NCBI GenBank assembly: GCA_029255685.2
Contig: CM055318.2
Coordinates: 15,815,001-15,879,000 of the forward strand
DNA from: Silene conica
Taxonomy: Eukaryota > Streptophyta > Magnoliopsida > Caryophyllales > Caryophyllaceae
DNA: 64,000 bases
Direction of reading: 5' to 3'
Shown piece by piece: positions 32,611 through 44,165 of the stretch. Made by a program: the position numbers and the translations under genes. Each line of letters begins with the position of its first letter. The first letter of the stretch is position 1. Under the pieces are notes generated by a model. That model was given only the letters and a program-made list of their open reading frames with translations. It made no database searches and was not told the DNA's origin.

Positions 32611-34601
32611 CTAGTTTTATACCCGTACAAAAAATGTACGGATTTGTTTTAAAAACTTTGTTATTCGTAAATATAGTTGATTAACCAACGCAAATACAAT
32701 TTTTTAAAGAAATTAAATGAGAAATATATAACTTATAAATATGGTGAAAATGATTTGACTCCTAATTATTTTAATACTATTGAATTAAATTTTTTTAACG
32801 ATTATTATAAACAAAAATTATTTTTTCCCAACCTTTCAGACGGAGATACATGTCCTAATATTAAAACGGGTTAAATATCATCTCACATGTACATAAAAGA
32901 TAAATCTTACTTTTCACTATGCGTTATGCTTTTGCCTTATTCATCAATCGTCGTACATTTACATATTTAACCCGTTCTAAACTTTCAATTAGTTCAATTC
33001 GATTAACTTTGTTCGAGTTAAAAATATATGAGTAACATTGTGCATCCTACGTACTAACGTAGTTTGTTGGCGACTAATAGTAACTCCAATTTAATACATA
33101 TATCTAAACAACCATAGTCTAAAATCTGGGATCAAATTTAAATTGAGTCCGCATTAAAAATAAATTTTTGTCACCTCGTATGAAATGAATTTATATTTTA
33201 TCACTTATGCACCAAAAAAACACATGTTAAGCTTAATCCTCTATTGTCACGCTACATTATTATTTTGTTACCCACCGTTTTTGTAATTTGAGATTACTTT
33301 CAAATCATCAATACTCTATATTATTTACACAATCTTCTTTATACCCTCTCTATATCTTCAATTTTGAGATCACTTTCAAATTAATCTAACTATATCTTAT
33401 TATTGTTCCTAATTCATTACCCATCAACTTTTTGCCTCAAAGATATTCCTTTGCATCATATTGACATATTTGGGTTAAACAATTATTGAAGATTTATGTA
33501 CGTATACAAACTAATATCTTTAAATTGTTTGTAAATTAATTTTTGAAATAAAAATTATATTGTATGTAATATGAGTTTAATCTATTTTCGTTTTTTCAAA
33601 CTTTCAGCAATAATTTTTTAAAACTCCGTAGTTATTATTTTTTCAATGTTTTTATGGTTGTTAAATTCGGAAACTTTTTTATCTTATAACTTTTTAATAT
33701 GTTGATTTTCGTAAAAAATATATTCATTAGTTTATAACTAAATTAAGATCTTATTATTATTCAAACGATATGATAATTTAATTATAAGTAGCAGATTTTT
33801 TTATGCCGGAATATTTGTTAGATATAATATGTATAATTCCAGTGTGATAACTATTTTTTTTAAAGAATCCGCTCTAAAATTATTTTATCCATATTTTTTC
33901 GACAGAGTATTCCGTATTAGTTTATTAACATTAACCATGAATTTACATATATTTAAACGTAAAATTTTACGTACAAACATAAACGAATAATTTTTCCAGA
34001 AATAAAATCCTAATTTTCTGATGTGGGACCAACATTTATCTTTTTTTTAAAAAAAAATGTTGGGTTTGATGAGGTGGGTGAATGAGAATTGTTTAAATGT
34101 TTTTGCTATAATATAGATAAGATTTAATTTTAGGACTAATTATTTGTGTAGTTTGTAATTTTTTGTGTGTTGGTTTTTATTTCTGGATTATCGTATTTTA
34201 TGGAATTACGGATTAAAATTAGTTACGTACAAAACGATTAAGTAAATAGAAACAGAAATAATAATAGTAATCATGTAATATCAGAATACGGAATTGCGGA
34301 TTACGGATTAAAATTAATTACGGAAAAGAATACGGAATTATGGACGGATTAAAATTAATTACGGAACAGAATACGGAATTATGGACGGATTAAAATTAAT
34401 AACGGAACAGTACGGAATTATGGACGGATTAAAATTAATTACGGAACAGTACGGAATTACGGAATAGAGGGAATATATATGGAATAGAGTGTTTCTTGAT
34501 CAGAGAAATTAAATCAGAGTTGAAAATGGTGGGGCCATAGTTCCCTAAAAATAAGGAACCAATGAGAAGCCTAGAAAATCTATCCCTTTTATAGAGATAG
34601 A
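32611..34601 (-). mobile_element. Helitron-like element, minus orientation
   Basis: On the minus strand the 3' end has the stem CCGTAC/GTACGG with a T-rich loop, then GTATAAAACTAG and T, nearly the same as the end at 14113. The 5' end at 34601 reads TCTATCTCTATAAAAGGG after an A, like the heads at 12122 and 13012. A second possible head, TCTTATCTATATTATAGC, is at 34122. The length of 1,991 bp nearly equals the 1,992 bp outer span of the plus copy. No Rep/helicase coding is present. Confidence 0.5.
34286..34466. repeat. Tandem array of about 45-bp units
   Basis: About four units share GGATTAAAATTAATTACGGA and TACGGAATTATGGAC. The array lies near the 5' end of the minus-strand Helitron-like element. 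Small length differences separate the units. Confidence 0.85.
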
Positions 34602-35200
34602 TTGTGTACATAATCTGTATTTTATACAGTCGATCGATATGAGCGCGACACGTCATCATTTTACTCTAAAATAGCGGTTACCGGCTGTTGCTTTGATATA
34701 TTAAATGATAGTACATATTCCTTCATTTTAATTTTATAAGTAAAACATATTCCTTCATATTTCAATAGTACATATGCTTAATTGGCTTGTTAAAACATTA
34801 ATATTTCATCACCTAGAAAATGATTAGTTTTACTATAAAATTGTTACTTTTCATGTGATTGTCCCATACGATTATCTTATAGTATAACTTGTGTTTTAAA
34901 TAAGGTCTTTAGATCTCACAGTTTCAGAAGGAATATTAGGTTGATAAAATATTATTGACCTAGATATTCAAAACGACAAATTCTCATGTAAAACATTTTT
35001 GCACAATGGTTTTGCAATATTAAATATTATTTTGCTTAAGTATCACCACTAAAATAACTTTTACCCGATATATATCATATTTTTGTTAGACATATATCAT
35101 TATTCTTATAGATATTCTTATAGTATTTTATCGTAAAACGGTTTTAGGTTTTATACCTAAAGTAATTATAGGTTTAAAGTCGCACACATCTCATTTCTTT
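34602..35200. other. Intergenic, nothing recognised
   Basis: AT-rich DNA with no gene or clear element. Confidence 0.45.
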
Positions 35201-35204
35201 TTTT

Positions 35205-35760
35205 GTGACGAGGGAATCCGCAACCGCTACCTTCGGTGTGCACTGAGTAAACCTGCGGGTAGGGCTGTACACTGGTCCAAGACCAAACCGGAACCGGTTT
35301 AGACCGGAACCGGAATTGGCAAAAATGATGGACCGGGACAGGACCGGAATATAAAAATTCCGGACCGGAAAAATTCCGGTCCAAGACCGGTCGGACCAGA
35401 ATTTAAATACTCCGTATTATAGACCGACAAAATTATGAATTGGTAAAATTATGGACTGAAACTTGAATATTATGGACTGGTTTGGACCGGATTTTAATAT
35501 ATTTTTGAGGAAAAAATTTAAAAAGATAAAATCCGATCCAAACCGAACCGGACTGGAACCTTAAAAAATGGTGGACCGGAGACCGGACCGGAACCCGGAA
35601 TCTTAAAAAATGGTGGATCAGAGACCGAACCGATTTTTTTAATTTGGGTTCCGGCCCGGTAGATTCCGCGAGTATATGTGATAGCCTGCAAACCACATAC
35701 ACCAGGTAAACCCGAGGGTGACAGGTTCGAAGTCTATTTATGCATGGACTGGAGCCAAGA
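35205..35760. mobile_element. GGACCGGAACCGG-word hAT-like insert inside another repeat
   Basis: A core at about 35260-35660 begins TAGGGCTGTACACTGGTCC and is full of GGACCGG/CCGGAACC words, as in known plant hAT-like MITEs. Its right terminus is missing. On the left (GACGAGGGAATCCGCAACCG ... GGTAAACC-like) and right (GATAGCCTGCAAACCACA ... GACAGGTTCGAA) are what look like two halves of a second repeat containing a Pol III B-box-like GGTTCGAAGTC. The core therefore probably inserted into that repeat. Confidence 0.5.
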
Positions 35761-36514
35761 ATATTTCACAAGATTTTGTTTTTGGGAGACTTAAACCCGA
35801 ATTTCCTGGGAATTTCACCCAAATTTTACCACTAGATTTCATCATTGCGAGCCTCATCTCACATTTGAGGTACTCTATTAAAACACTTTGACTTGACTAT
35901 TATCTTCGGCTCACAGAGAACTACTGGTGATAATTGATTTACTTAAAATTTGATAATTAACTTCAAGGATAATACAATAAATGAAAGAATCAATGCTAAA
36001 ATTAGATTGAAGGTATATCATTATGTTAATGAGTTCAAAACTTTTCAAATTTACATTGTTCGAATGTGCTACATGAATTTGTATTGTTAGATATGTCATT
36101 CATGTGTCATGCACTTAAACTTTTAATATTTGAGCAAATCAAAAGAGATCACCTTTTACATACTTAACAAAGTTATACATAGTCCTCCCTTATTATTTTT
36201 TAAATCGGGGTGTCCATCATCGACAATAGTGTATATATTTTCACCACATGTGCTCTTATAAAGAGATAAACGGCTAATTAATGAGATTGTTCTATTAAAA
36301 CCTCCGATCTCATGATTAAAGGATAAGATGAGCAACCATCGTACCAGACACGTTTGGTTACATAGTCCTCACTTATGAAACTCATAAAAGTAAGAAGGAT
36401 CAAAGAAGCATCATAAAGAATCTTCCTTGTAAAAAGGGTAAAATAGTAAATTAAAACACCAAACAAATTAATTTCCCTCAACACATTTCACAAATTCTGT
36501 GGCTACTAGATGCC
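35761..36514. other. Upstream region of the fourth GDU gene
   Basis: No gene or clear element. It leads into the promoter. Confidence 0.45.
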
Positions 36515-36522
36515 TATAAATA
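36515..36522 (+). promoter_or_regulatory. TATA box of the fourth GDU gene
   Basis: TATAAATA lies 79 bp upstream of the ATG at 36594, the same word as at the gene starting at 20790. The leader is A/C-rich (AACAAACAAAGTAACAACAA). Confidence 0.6.
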
Positions 36523-36593
36523 CACAAGAACCCTGAATAACTGTTAAATTCAACTGCATTACTAATTTACTCAACAAACAAAGTAACAACAAA

Positions 36594-36944
36594 ATGATAG
36601 AAAAAAATACAAAAACAGTTGAAAATTTGGCAGTAACATGGAGATGGAAATCTCCAACACCATACCTATATGGTGGACTAGTTATAATTATGGGCCTAAT
36701 TGCTACGGCATTGCTTATTCTCGTTTGTTCCTATCGAAAGCGTCCCACGTCCCCTGACTCTGATGCTGCCTGGGCATTGCATGAGACTCGATACCATGCC
36801 GAGCATCAGCTTGACACCAATAAGCCTAAGATTGTGGTCATCATGGCCGGAGATGATGTACCTACCTATATTGCAGCACCTACTGCAAAATTTGCTTCTG
36901 TTAATAATAATCTAGAATTATGTACATGCGGCTCTAATGTTTAA
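36594..36944 (+). CDS. GLUTAMINE DUMPER-like protein, canonical
   Basis: A single-exon frame of 116 residues. The N-terminal Lys/Thr-rich stretch leads into WRWKSPTPYLYGGLV, then one membrane segment (about 26-46) and the basic CSYRKRP. KPKIVVIMAGDDVPTYIAAP carries an intact VIMAG at 82-86. The tail ends in a short Cys-containing stretch (LELCTCGSNV). The layout is that of a plasma-membrane GDU protein acting in amino-acid export. Start, TATA box and leader are clear. It is 14 kb from the nearest other copy, separated by transposons, but has the same orientation, so it belongs to a dispersed local family. Confidence 0.92.
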   Translation: MIEKNTKTVENLAVTWRWKSPTPYLYGGLVIIMGLIATALLILVCSYRKRPTSPDSDAAWALHETRYHAEHQLDTNKPKIVVIMAGDDVPTYIAAPTAKFASVNNNLELCTCGSNV

Positions 36945-36949
36945 TCTTT

Positions 36950-38550
36950 TTTTGTACTGAGTAATTAATTAAGATTCTCGTAAAAAAAGAGACTGATAAT
37001 TATATATTAACGGTGTTTGTCGACGTAATGATCTAAATTACTTTACAATTAGATGAAGTATGAGGTAGTGGTAGCTAGTAAGTTTACAAAAGGCATACTG
37101 AGTAGGAAAGGACGTTGCTTATGGCCCCCATAATGCCACGGGGGTTTTCTATTCTTCTACGACATTTAATTAGGTACATCCGTACATAGTTACATGTACT
37201 CCATAATCCCTTCTATAGCGTTTTTCCGTGAAGACGACGTGGAGTAATAAAATTTGTCCGTGGAAATATGTTGACCCTTAGCTTATTTTTTCTTGCACTT
37301 ATTTTAAGAATAAAAATTTGAAAATTGAAATAGCGAAATTCACGATCTATTATTCATTGGTGTTAATAAAAAATTGAAGTGTAATATTGGATAATTGTGC
37401 ATTTTTAGGTTTGATTAACTAGATAGTTTTAACAAAGCGGTTTAGTGAGATCAATGAAAATTATTTGTCCTATTTTTGCTTCCTATTGTGTATCACCTCA
37501 CTTACCTTTTGAAACATACTTCACTTACCTTTTGAAACATGACTTGTGACAAAATAAAATATGGTAAACCATATATAAACTTGTTGAGGTGTTAAAGGTA
37601 AGTAGTGTAAGGGTGTAACACATATAATAAGACACCAAAAAGACAAATAATTCTTACTGGAATAAGACGAATTAATGAAAATGGTTCAGTTCCAATTTTA
37701 TTTTTCAGTAAAATGGTTAACTGACGCAATCCGATGTACTAAAAATAACGAAAAAAATTAATGCATAGAGTAGTAGAAAAATCTTTATTTGCATCTGAAC
37801 TCTACTCTTAAATTGATACCAAAGTATTTTTAACGAAGTCTAGTATTAGCTTTAATAACTGATGCAAATTTAATTACATTACTAACAAAAAACAAGCAAA
37901 AGTAAAAAATAAAGTACTTGTATACAAAGCAATTTACAATTAACCCTCGACCGAACTATTTATAACAATTCTAATCGCTTACAAAACAATTTAAGACCGT
38001 TAAAAACAGTTTGGTTACTTTTTGGGTTTTAGTCCCGAACCAGACCGCGTTTTCACCGGGATTAAATAAGGGATTTTTGTTAAGGATTATAATCTATGAT
38101 ACTCCGTATCTATTACTCCATACTCCGTAGTACAATCCTCATTACATCTTTTCCCATCAAATTCCACCCAGGTGTGTTGATGTTATGTAGCTTTGTTTGT
38201 AAAATTAGTTCAAACCCGAAAAAATAGGAGTATAAATTGAAAAATTAAGTTAAATTTAACAAGCTAAAAATTAGGAATTACTAAGTTAACCAATTAAATA
38301 AAACATATTTGGCAAACTATCGGATAAAGTAGTCGATTTTTGACAGAATGACATAAAAGGGTATGACAATTATGGAGTATATTTAGTATTATCGATTGAA
38401 GGGGTAAAAAATGGATCTGAAATATTAAAGTTACTCTATGCACCATTTTATTTGAGACTACTTGCCAAACACTTGTAAAAAAGGTCGGGGTTTTTTTCTA
38501 AATTTTAATCAAATAAGATATATGAAATGTTGTGTCAAACTTATGGTGTA
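36950..38550. other. Intergenic, no gene seen
   Basis: AT-rich DNA. Two ACTCCGTA words lie close together at 38101 and 38122. A stretch at about 38290-38480 has TTTGGCAAACT/TTGCCAAAC ends, like a weak relative of the MITE at 26233. Confidence 0.45.
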
Positions 38551-38552
38551 AC

Positions 38553-38741
38553 ACAAATTTTCATTTGTGACGGCAATATAAGTCGCAAGTTTGTAACGGG
38601 TCAAATAAAACTCATTTGGGAAGATAAAGACAAAGTATTTGTGATTTTCTACGCACTTTTATTTTTGTTTTATCTAAACAGGTAGATGTACTTGATCCGT
38701 CGTAAATTTGTAACGGATATATCCGTCAAAAGAGAGACTTT
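38553..38741. mobile_element. GTGACGG-family MITE, copy 1
   Basis: It begins CACAAATTTTCATTTGTGAC and ends near TAACGGATATATCCGTC, AGAGAGACTT. The inside includes AACTCATTTGGGAAGATAAA. The copy at 63199-63386 matches throughout. The ends are loosely inverted around the CGTCGCAAG word. Confidence 0.6.
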
Positions 38742-39062
38742 CGATAGAATAAAATAGAGTGATGCGGCGACACGATATGAAGAAAAGACAATTAAAACGC
38801 AGGTGGGAGTTATTAATGGAAAAAAACAAAACAAAAAAAATTCGAAAGTAAAGGCCACAAGTAACCGTCGAATTAAATAAGTATTAATGCAGTACAGAAG
38901 CAATTTATTACATTAGTACCAGAAAAATAAGCAGTACAAAGGTATTGGGTACTTTGTCCACTTGGCTGCTTAGTTGCGGCGAATTCAAACATTGCCACCA
39001 TCGCCACATAATGCACCATCAAATTTCACGAGTTCTCATTTAATGCCCAAGTATTAGTTTCA

Positions 39063-39257
39063 TCCCAAATTCTTATTTGCAACGGCACTATCCGTCGCAA
39101 GCTTGTGACGGATACCGTTTCCTCTCACAAAATACCCATTTTTTCTCTCTCTCCAACACTATTCATGTGGTCCCCTTTCTCCACTAACTCATTTTCTACC
39201 CATTTTATCTCACAAAATATCCGTCACAAATGACGACCCGTCGCAAGCAAGACTTAC
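39063..39257. mobile_element. GTGACGG-family MITE, copy 2
   Basis: It begins CCCAAATTCTTATTTGCAAC and ends CCGTCGCAAGCAAGACTTAC. It shares CCGTCGCAAGCTTGTGACGG with the other copies but has a different CT-rich centre, so it is a subfamily. Confidence 0.55.
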
Positions 39258-39394
39258 TATAGTTTCATAATCGGTCTTGTTTGAGACCAACATTTTTGGT
39301 TAGAAATTTCTGATGAGTTATAGATTACCATTTTACAGTCAAATGTCACTATTATTGACAAACAAATTATCATAAGCGGTTAAAGGTGAGGTTA

Positions 39395-39745
39395 TTGCTC
39401 AAACTCATTAAAGTTTTAAGTTTTTGTTATATCAACCCTTCGCTAACTTTAATTATTTTTTATTGTTCAGACTTATTTCAGATTCATTTCAGACTTTATA
39501 TATTATCGTCAGACTCACATCATACTCTACTTTATTACATTATCTCGTTTTTTATAAAAAGAAATGACACATGAGAACCATTCATTGGATAATTTGCAGT
39601 TGGGTTAAGACTCACTCAAAGTTTTAAGTTGAGTCTTGGATTTTCAAATACTCAACTTACGACTTTGTTAAGATTTTGATAGACTATTGGTAGTTTTGAC
39701 TGTAAAACTTGCTAAAGTCTTGTCTCAAGAATAACAATAATCTTA
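39395..39745 (-). repeat. Dispersed repeat, copy 2 (inverted relative to 27.1-27.46 kb)
   Basis: CAAAGTTTTAAGTTGAGTCT, TCATTGGATAATTTG and TGACACATGAGAACC read as the reverse complement of the 27100-27460 block. Confidence 0.55.
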
Positions 39746-39858
39746 CCCTAAGCTTTTAGCGGATCAATTAATAATCGATTAATATAGATAAGACAACCAT
39801 CTTTCTTTTTCCTAGACATTTTTATTTTTGTCTTATTCGTAGAAATAGATACAGAGTA

Positions 39859-40153
39859 CTCCCTCCTATTCTACATAACTGTCCCATTGTCCATTTTCGG
39901 TTATTCACATAAATGTCCCATTGTCTATTTTTGTTAAATGTTTACACTTATTTTAATCACTTTAATTCACAACAATACCTCACCTTACCCCACAACATTA
40001 CTTATTTTAATCACCTCTACTCACAATAATAATCAATAATACATTCCCTCTCTCCAATCTTCCCACCCCACACATTACTTTACATTAAACAAATGAATTC
40101 CTTAATTCCCGTGCCCAACCCGAAATGGGACAGTTATCGGGAATAGGAGGGAG
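39859..40153. mobile_element. Stowaway-type MITE, 295 bp, copy 2
   Basis: TA flanks both sides (39857-39858, 40154-40155). The ends are CTCCCTCCTATTCTACATAA and, reversed, CTCCCTCCTATTCCCGATAA. It has the same length and order as the copy at 23113-23407. Confidence 0.85.
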
Positions 40154-40155
40154 TA

Positions 40156-43100
40156 TTATTTAAACCATCTTAACTTATATCCGTCTTAAGGCAAATGTAT
40201 TGTTCAAATTTTGGCCAATACCTTCCCACTCAATTTAGGAAAGAAAAATTTAAAATTGTGGAAAAATTGCGTATCTCACTAGACTATTAAGAGATTATTA
40301 TTCAACATTATTTTTAATGTGACTTTTTTATTGTTCATTGCCCTCCAAATTGTAAAGGCGGTTATACAAATATCGAATGAAAAATTCTTGGGTATATCCG
40401 GTGTACCATGTTATCGTATATTTTTAGTATCCAATGAAAATATTAGAATTGAATAAGTTATCCATTAATAATAGAATATAATTTTTTAAAAATAAAAACT
40501 AAAGCATCTCATTGTTTAGGGTGTACGTGGAATTATGATTTGAGTTGATGAAGAGGGGGTTAAATCTCCGGACCCATGTATCCCCGCACCACCACATGGA
40601 CCATGTAAGCCACCCTTCGGGCGCTACAATTAGTCAATTACAATGTATTTGTTCGCCCCCCTTACATAACGTTAAAAGTGTGTTTTGTTGATTTAGCAAA
40701 AAAAACAGAGTTAAATTAATTTGACATATATTTGAATTTCTCAGCTAAATTGTATTTGGATTAAATCGGAATAAATCATTTCCAACCAAATTAGAATTAG
40801 ATTGACTCAACAGATAAATCGAAGAACCTACACAAACTCAAATATATTATTCTGAAGTTACTTTTAAATTTGACGTAAGACGTTGGAAACAAGGCGTGAA
40901 TTAATGTTACTCGAACATATTAATCAAAAATAACGCAATGATACCAAACTTGAAATAGAAGTAAACACTAAATCGATCATATCCTCTATTAGAGGATTAA
41001 AAGTAATATTCCTATATAATGTTAGTTAACTTAGTGTCTCTATTTTAGTGACAATTTGTATTCTCGTAACCTAACGATTTAGTAGAGTTCTCGTGCCTTT
41101 ATCTACAATTTTAATGTCTCGTGTATATATCCTATACTATATCTCATTACTCATTAGTAGGGGAAGAGGAAAGTTTTGGAAGGGATGAGAGTAAGGATAG
41201 AGGAGAGGTGTAAAATCGATATGCTATTTTCTTATGCACAATCTCATTTGTAAGGTATATTCGTAGTCACAAGTACTATTTATGTGAGGTAGTGAAGACA
41301 AAATCAGAATGGCTAAGTAATTAACAATATGTTTTGTCTTATCTACTTATATGAATAGTAGTTAATCCGTCGCAAACTTATGACGAACATACTCGCTATA
41401 GGGGAGTTTTGCTGATTTTAACATCTTAAATTTTATTTTCTCTGACTTTATTTTGGCTCTATTCAGTTCAGCTTATCTCAACTCTATTTACATCAATACT
41501 TATTTCAGCTTTATTTAGTTTAGCTCAACTTTATTCAATTTGGCTTAACTCATCCGGTTCAATTCGCCATCTTATTTTCAACTTTATTCAGTTCAACTTA
41601 ATTTTATTCATTTCACCTTAGCTCTATTTAGTTAAGTTGAATCCTACCGTAAAATGACTTTATAAAAAAATAGACTTGTATAAAACCCGTTATATACGAA
41701 GTAAATATAGCAAAGACCTTTCACGTTATATCCATCATTAAAAAGTGTTAGTTATACATAAAGGCGTCTCAAATAAGAACAAAAATTGGAAAAGTTATGA
41801 TTAAAAATTGCAAGTGATTTGTTGATGAGCATCATAATTGATCACATAATGTTGATAATGTGTAAAGTAAGTATATAGTTTGTGTGCAATTGAAGCCGTT
41901 CCTTTAGAGAGAATTAAAAACAAAAAAAGGGGTTTTGAAAGTGTAAGCATAACAAAAAAGAGAAAGGAATGCTGAGGATAGACGGCCTCGAGTTTTTTCA
42001 TATTTGATGACAGATTATTCCTGCACTACTTATTCTACTTAACAGGATAAATCGAAGAGCATATTCTCATACTCTTTTATGCAACAGTTATTACAACAAC
42101 TCATGCAACAGCAAATGCTTTACCTCTACTAATAGTTCCATCACCAGGAAATGCTCACTTTTGTGGGACATACACCCTACCTTTGCACAATCACTTCTCA
42201 CAAACAATGCTATAAGTGTTTTCTGATGCAACCCATGGATCAGATTCCTCCCTCCCTCCTCGTGCCACTGTCAGTGTTATGTCGTCATCTTCGCAATCGC
42301 CATTGCCTTCAACTATTGTCGTGGCGACACTGTATCATTGCCAATTCACGACTTTATCATATCCCGTCCCATCGTCCATCTAAAACAACAACAACAGCAA
42401 ATAATAGTACCTTCTATTAGATTCTGCCATTCTGGCAAGACGGTTTTAGAATAGGACGATTTAAGGGTCTAACAACCTTGCTCTAAACTTTTAAATACCT
42501 TGTTATCCCGGATGATCTTACCCAAACTTCTGGGTGCGAGAACAAGTTTTAAAACGAATTGTTGGTAAACCAAGTAGGTACTGGGATTTGAGCTCTTCCA
42601 ACTTGAATACAGAATATAAGCAACATAAGTAAAGGTCCTTCAAAACTACACTTCATTCACATCATCGCTACATCACTACACCACTACATACATAAGATAT
42701 CAGCAAACATATTTAACTACAGCATAAACATTTATGTTCTTTATGTCGTCACACACATCACTGACTTACAGAATGTTGACAATAGGAACTCTCAGAAACA
42801 AAGGTGTGAGGCGCACTGAGACAAGGACGTTCCAGGCTTCCAGACAATAGAACGCAAGGGCTAGATGGAGACACATGAAAACATGAGGGATTATGTGTCA
42901 AACAGTAGCGCAAGATAAAAGATCTAGAAGAAAAAAAATATTGACATAGCATAATAGCGTGCCTAGCTGATTTTACCTTGCCTGTAAGAGCACCTACAGC
43001 ACATCGAGGCATGTTGGCTAGCGCCTTAGACAGCCTCACTGAGCCTTGGGGTTGGGCGCAATTTTTAAAAATAAGCACATAACTATATAGTTTTAGTATT

Positions 43101-43530
43101 AGTCACCTAGTTTACCCTGAGAATACGCTGATAAAAAAGTTGAATTCATCCTCGCTTTGTTCCAAACGTACTAGATTACTAGCCTAGCTTTTCTGCTGAA
43201 ACTCATCCAATGTCAGAAAAACTCTGGAAAACTAGCTGTGCATCACAACCAAGATCACAGTAATCCAGGCTCAAGAAATTTCGGCTGTTGAATCCAAAAT
43301 CTCAGGTCTTCTCGACAATGCCAGCTTGAAGTGTTGTTCAGCTTTTCAAGGTAAGTTGGAAGCAAAACACTCGGTTTTCCATCTTCTCTGGAAACTATTG
43401 ACTAAATTTGATAGCAATGTCCATCCTTAGTTAGCCCAAATAAAATATCCCTTATCCAAGTATTTAGTGCTGAAGGAGTGAAGGCCCATCTCACCTACCA
43501 GTCATCTACGACTCCAGAGCACTCACAAAT
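40156..43530. other. Intergenic with old repeats
   Basis: The stretch 41430-41645 is a degenerate repeat of TTTAGTTYAGCTCAACTTTATTCA-type words less its length variation. At 42990-43065 there is an AGGCGC-type fragment. Several open stretches (for example 42151-42420 and 42758-43078) have no recognisable domain. No gene is called. Confidence 0.45.
41430..41645. repeat. Degenerate TTCAGYTYAACTTTATT minisatellite-like repeat, copy A
   Basis: Words such as TTCAGTTCAGCTTA, TTTAGTTTAGCTCAACTTT and TTCAGTTCAACTTAATTTT recur every 15-30 bp. Similar tracts occur at about 59145-59400 and 63610-63770. Confidence 0.6.
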
Positions 43531-43532
43531 AA

Positions 43533-43724
43533 GGCCCTGTTCTTTTGGAGTGAAACTATCGTATCTGAACCGGACTGTTGAACGAAAGAACCGTACACGA
43601 CAAGCCCAAACTGGGACTAAACTGAAGTGAAAAACAAGAGAAAGACCTGAACTTACTTTTACTTATAGCGACTCAACTGCACTCGGCGAAAGTGAACTAA
43701 AACTAGGCCCAGAAGAACAAGGAC
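43533..43724. mobile_element. Small MITE with TAA duplication and TTGTTCTT ends
   Basis: TAA flanks both ends (43530-43532, 43725-43727). The ends GGCCCTGTTCTTTTGG and, reversed, GTCCTTGTTCTTCTGG are inverted. The length is 192 bp. Probably PIF/Harbinger-derived. Confidence 0.65.
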
Positions 43725-43727
43725 TAA

Positions 43728-44165
43728 CAGAATTTTGCTTTCTCCAAGCTCGAACTTGGAAAACTGGAACAATTTTACAAACTAGAGTACATTACTTATA
43801 ATACTTGTGCCAAAAAAACCAACTTAAAACTTAAAAGCAAATACAACAGCAGGTAAAGATTGAATTTGGAAGAGCACATTTTGTCACACATCAAAGTTGC
43901 CTAATGCCTATATATATTACTGAATTAAAACGCCTATCTACAGACACAATCATTCTCCATGTCAACTTTTTCAAACTGTGTGTCTCATTAAGCACTTTTT
44001 TCGCTCATGATATGTAACGAAAACAGTATATGCACAAAAAAACAATCAAGCTATCACAAGTAAACTTCTTTTTATTGTAGCAGTTGGAAGTCAGGCACAG
44101 CGCGTAAATTAACTCAGATGAATCTTTCACTATAGAACACTTACTGATTACATCATTGCGGCAAT
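43728..44165. other. Intergenic, nothing recognised
   Basis: The 3' flank of the GAUT pseudogene. No other feature is visible. Confidence 0.4.

Noticed and set aside
35166..35702. Minus-strand frames with repeated PVP and FRF words
   Set aside because: They come from GGACCGG-word repeats, not from a protein.
42151..43078. Open frames of 89 and 106 codons
   Set aside because: No recognisable domain, low-complexity or Cys/His-rich by chance, and no supporting splice context.
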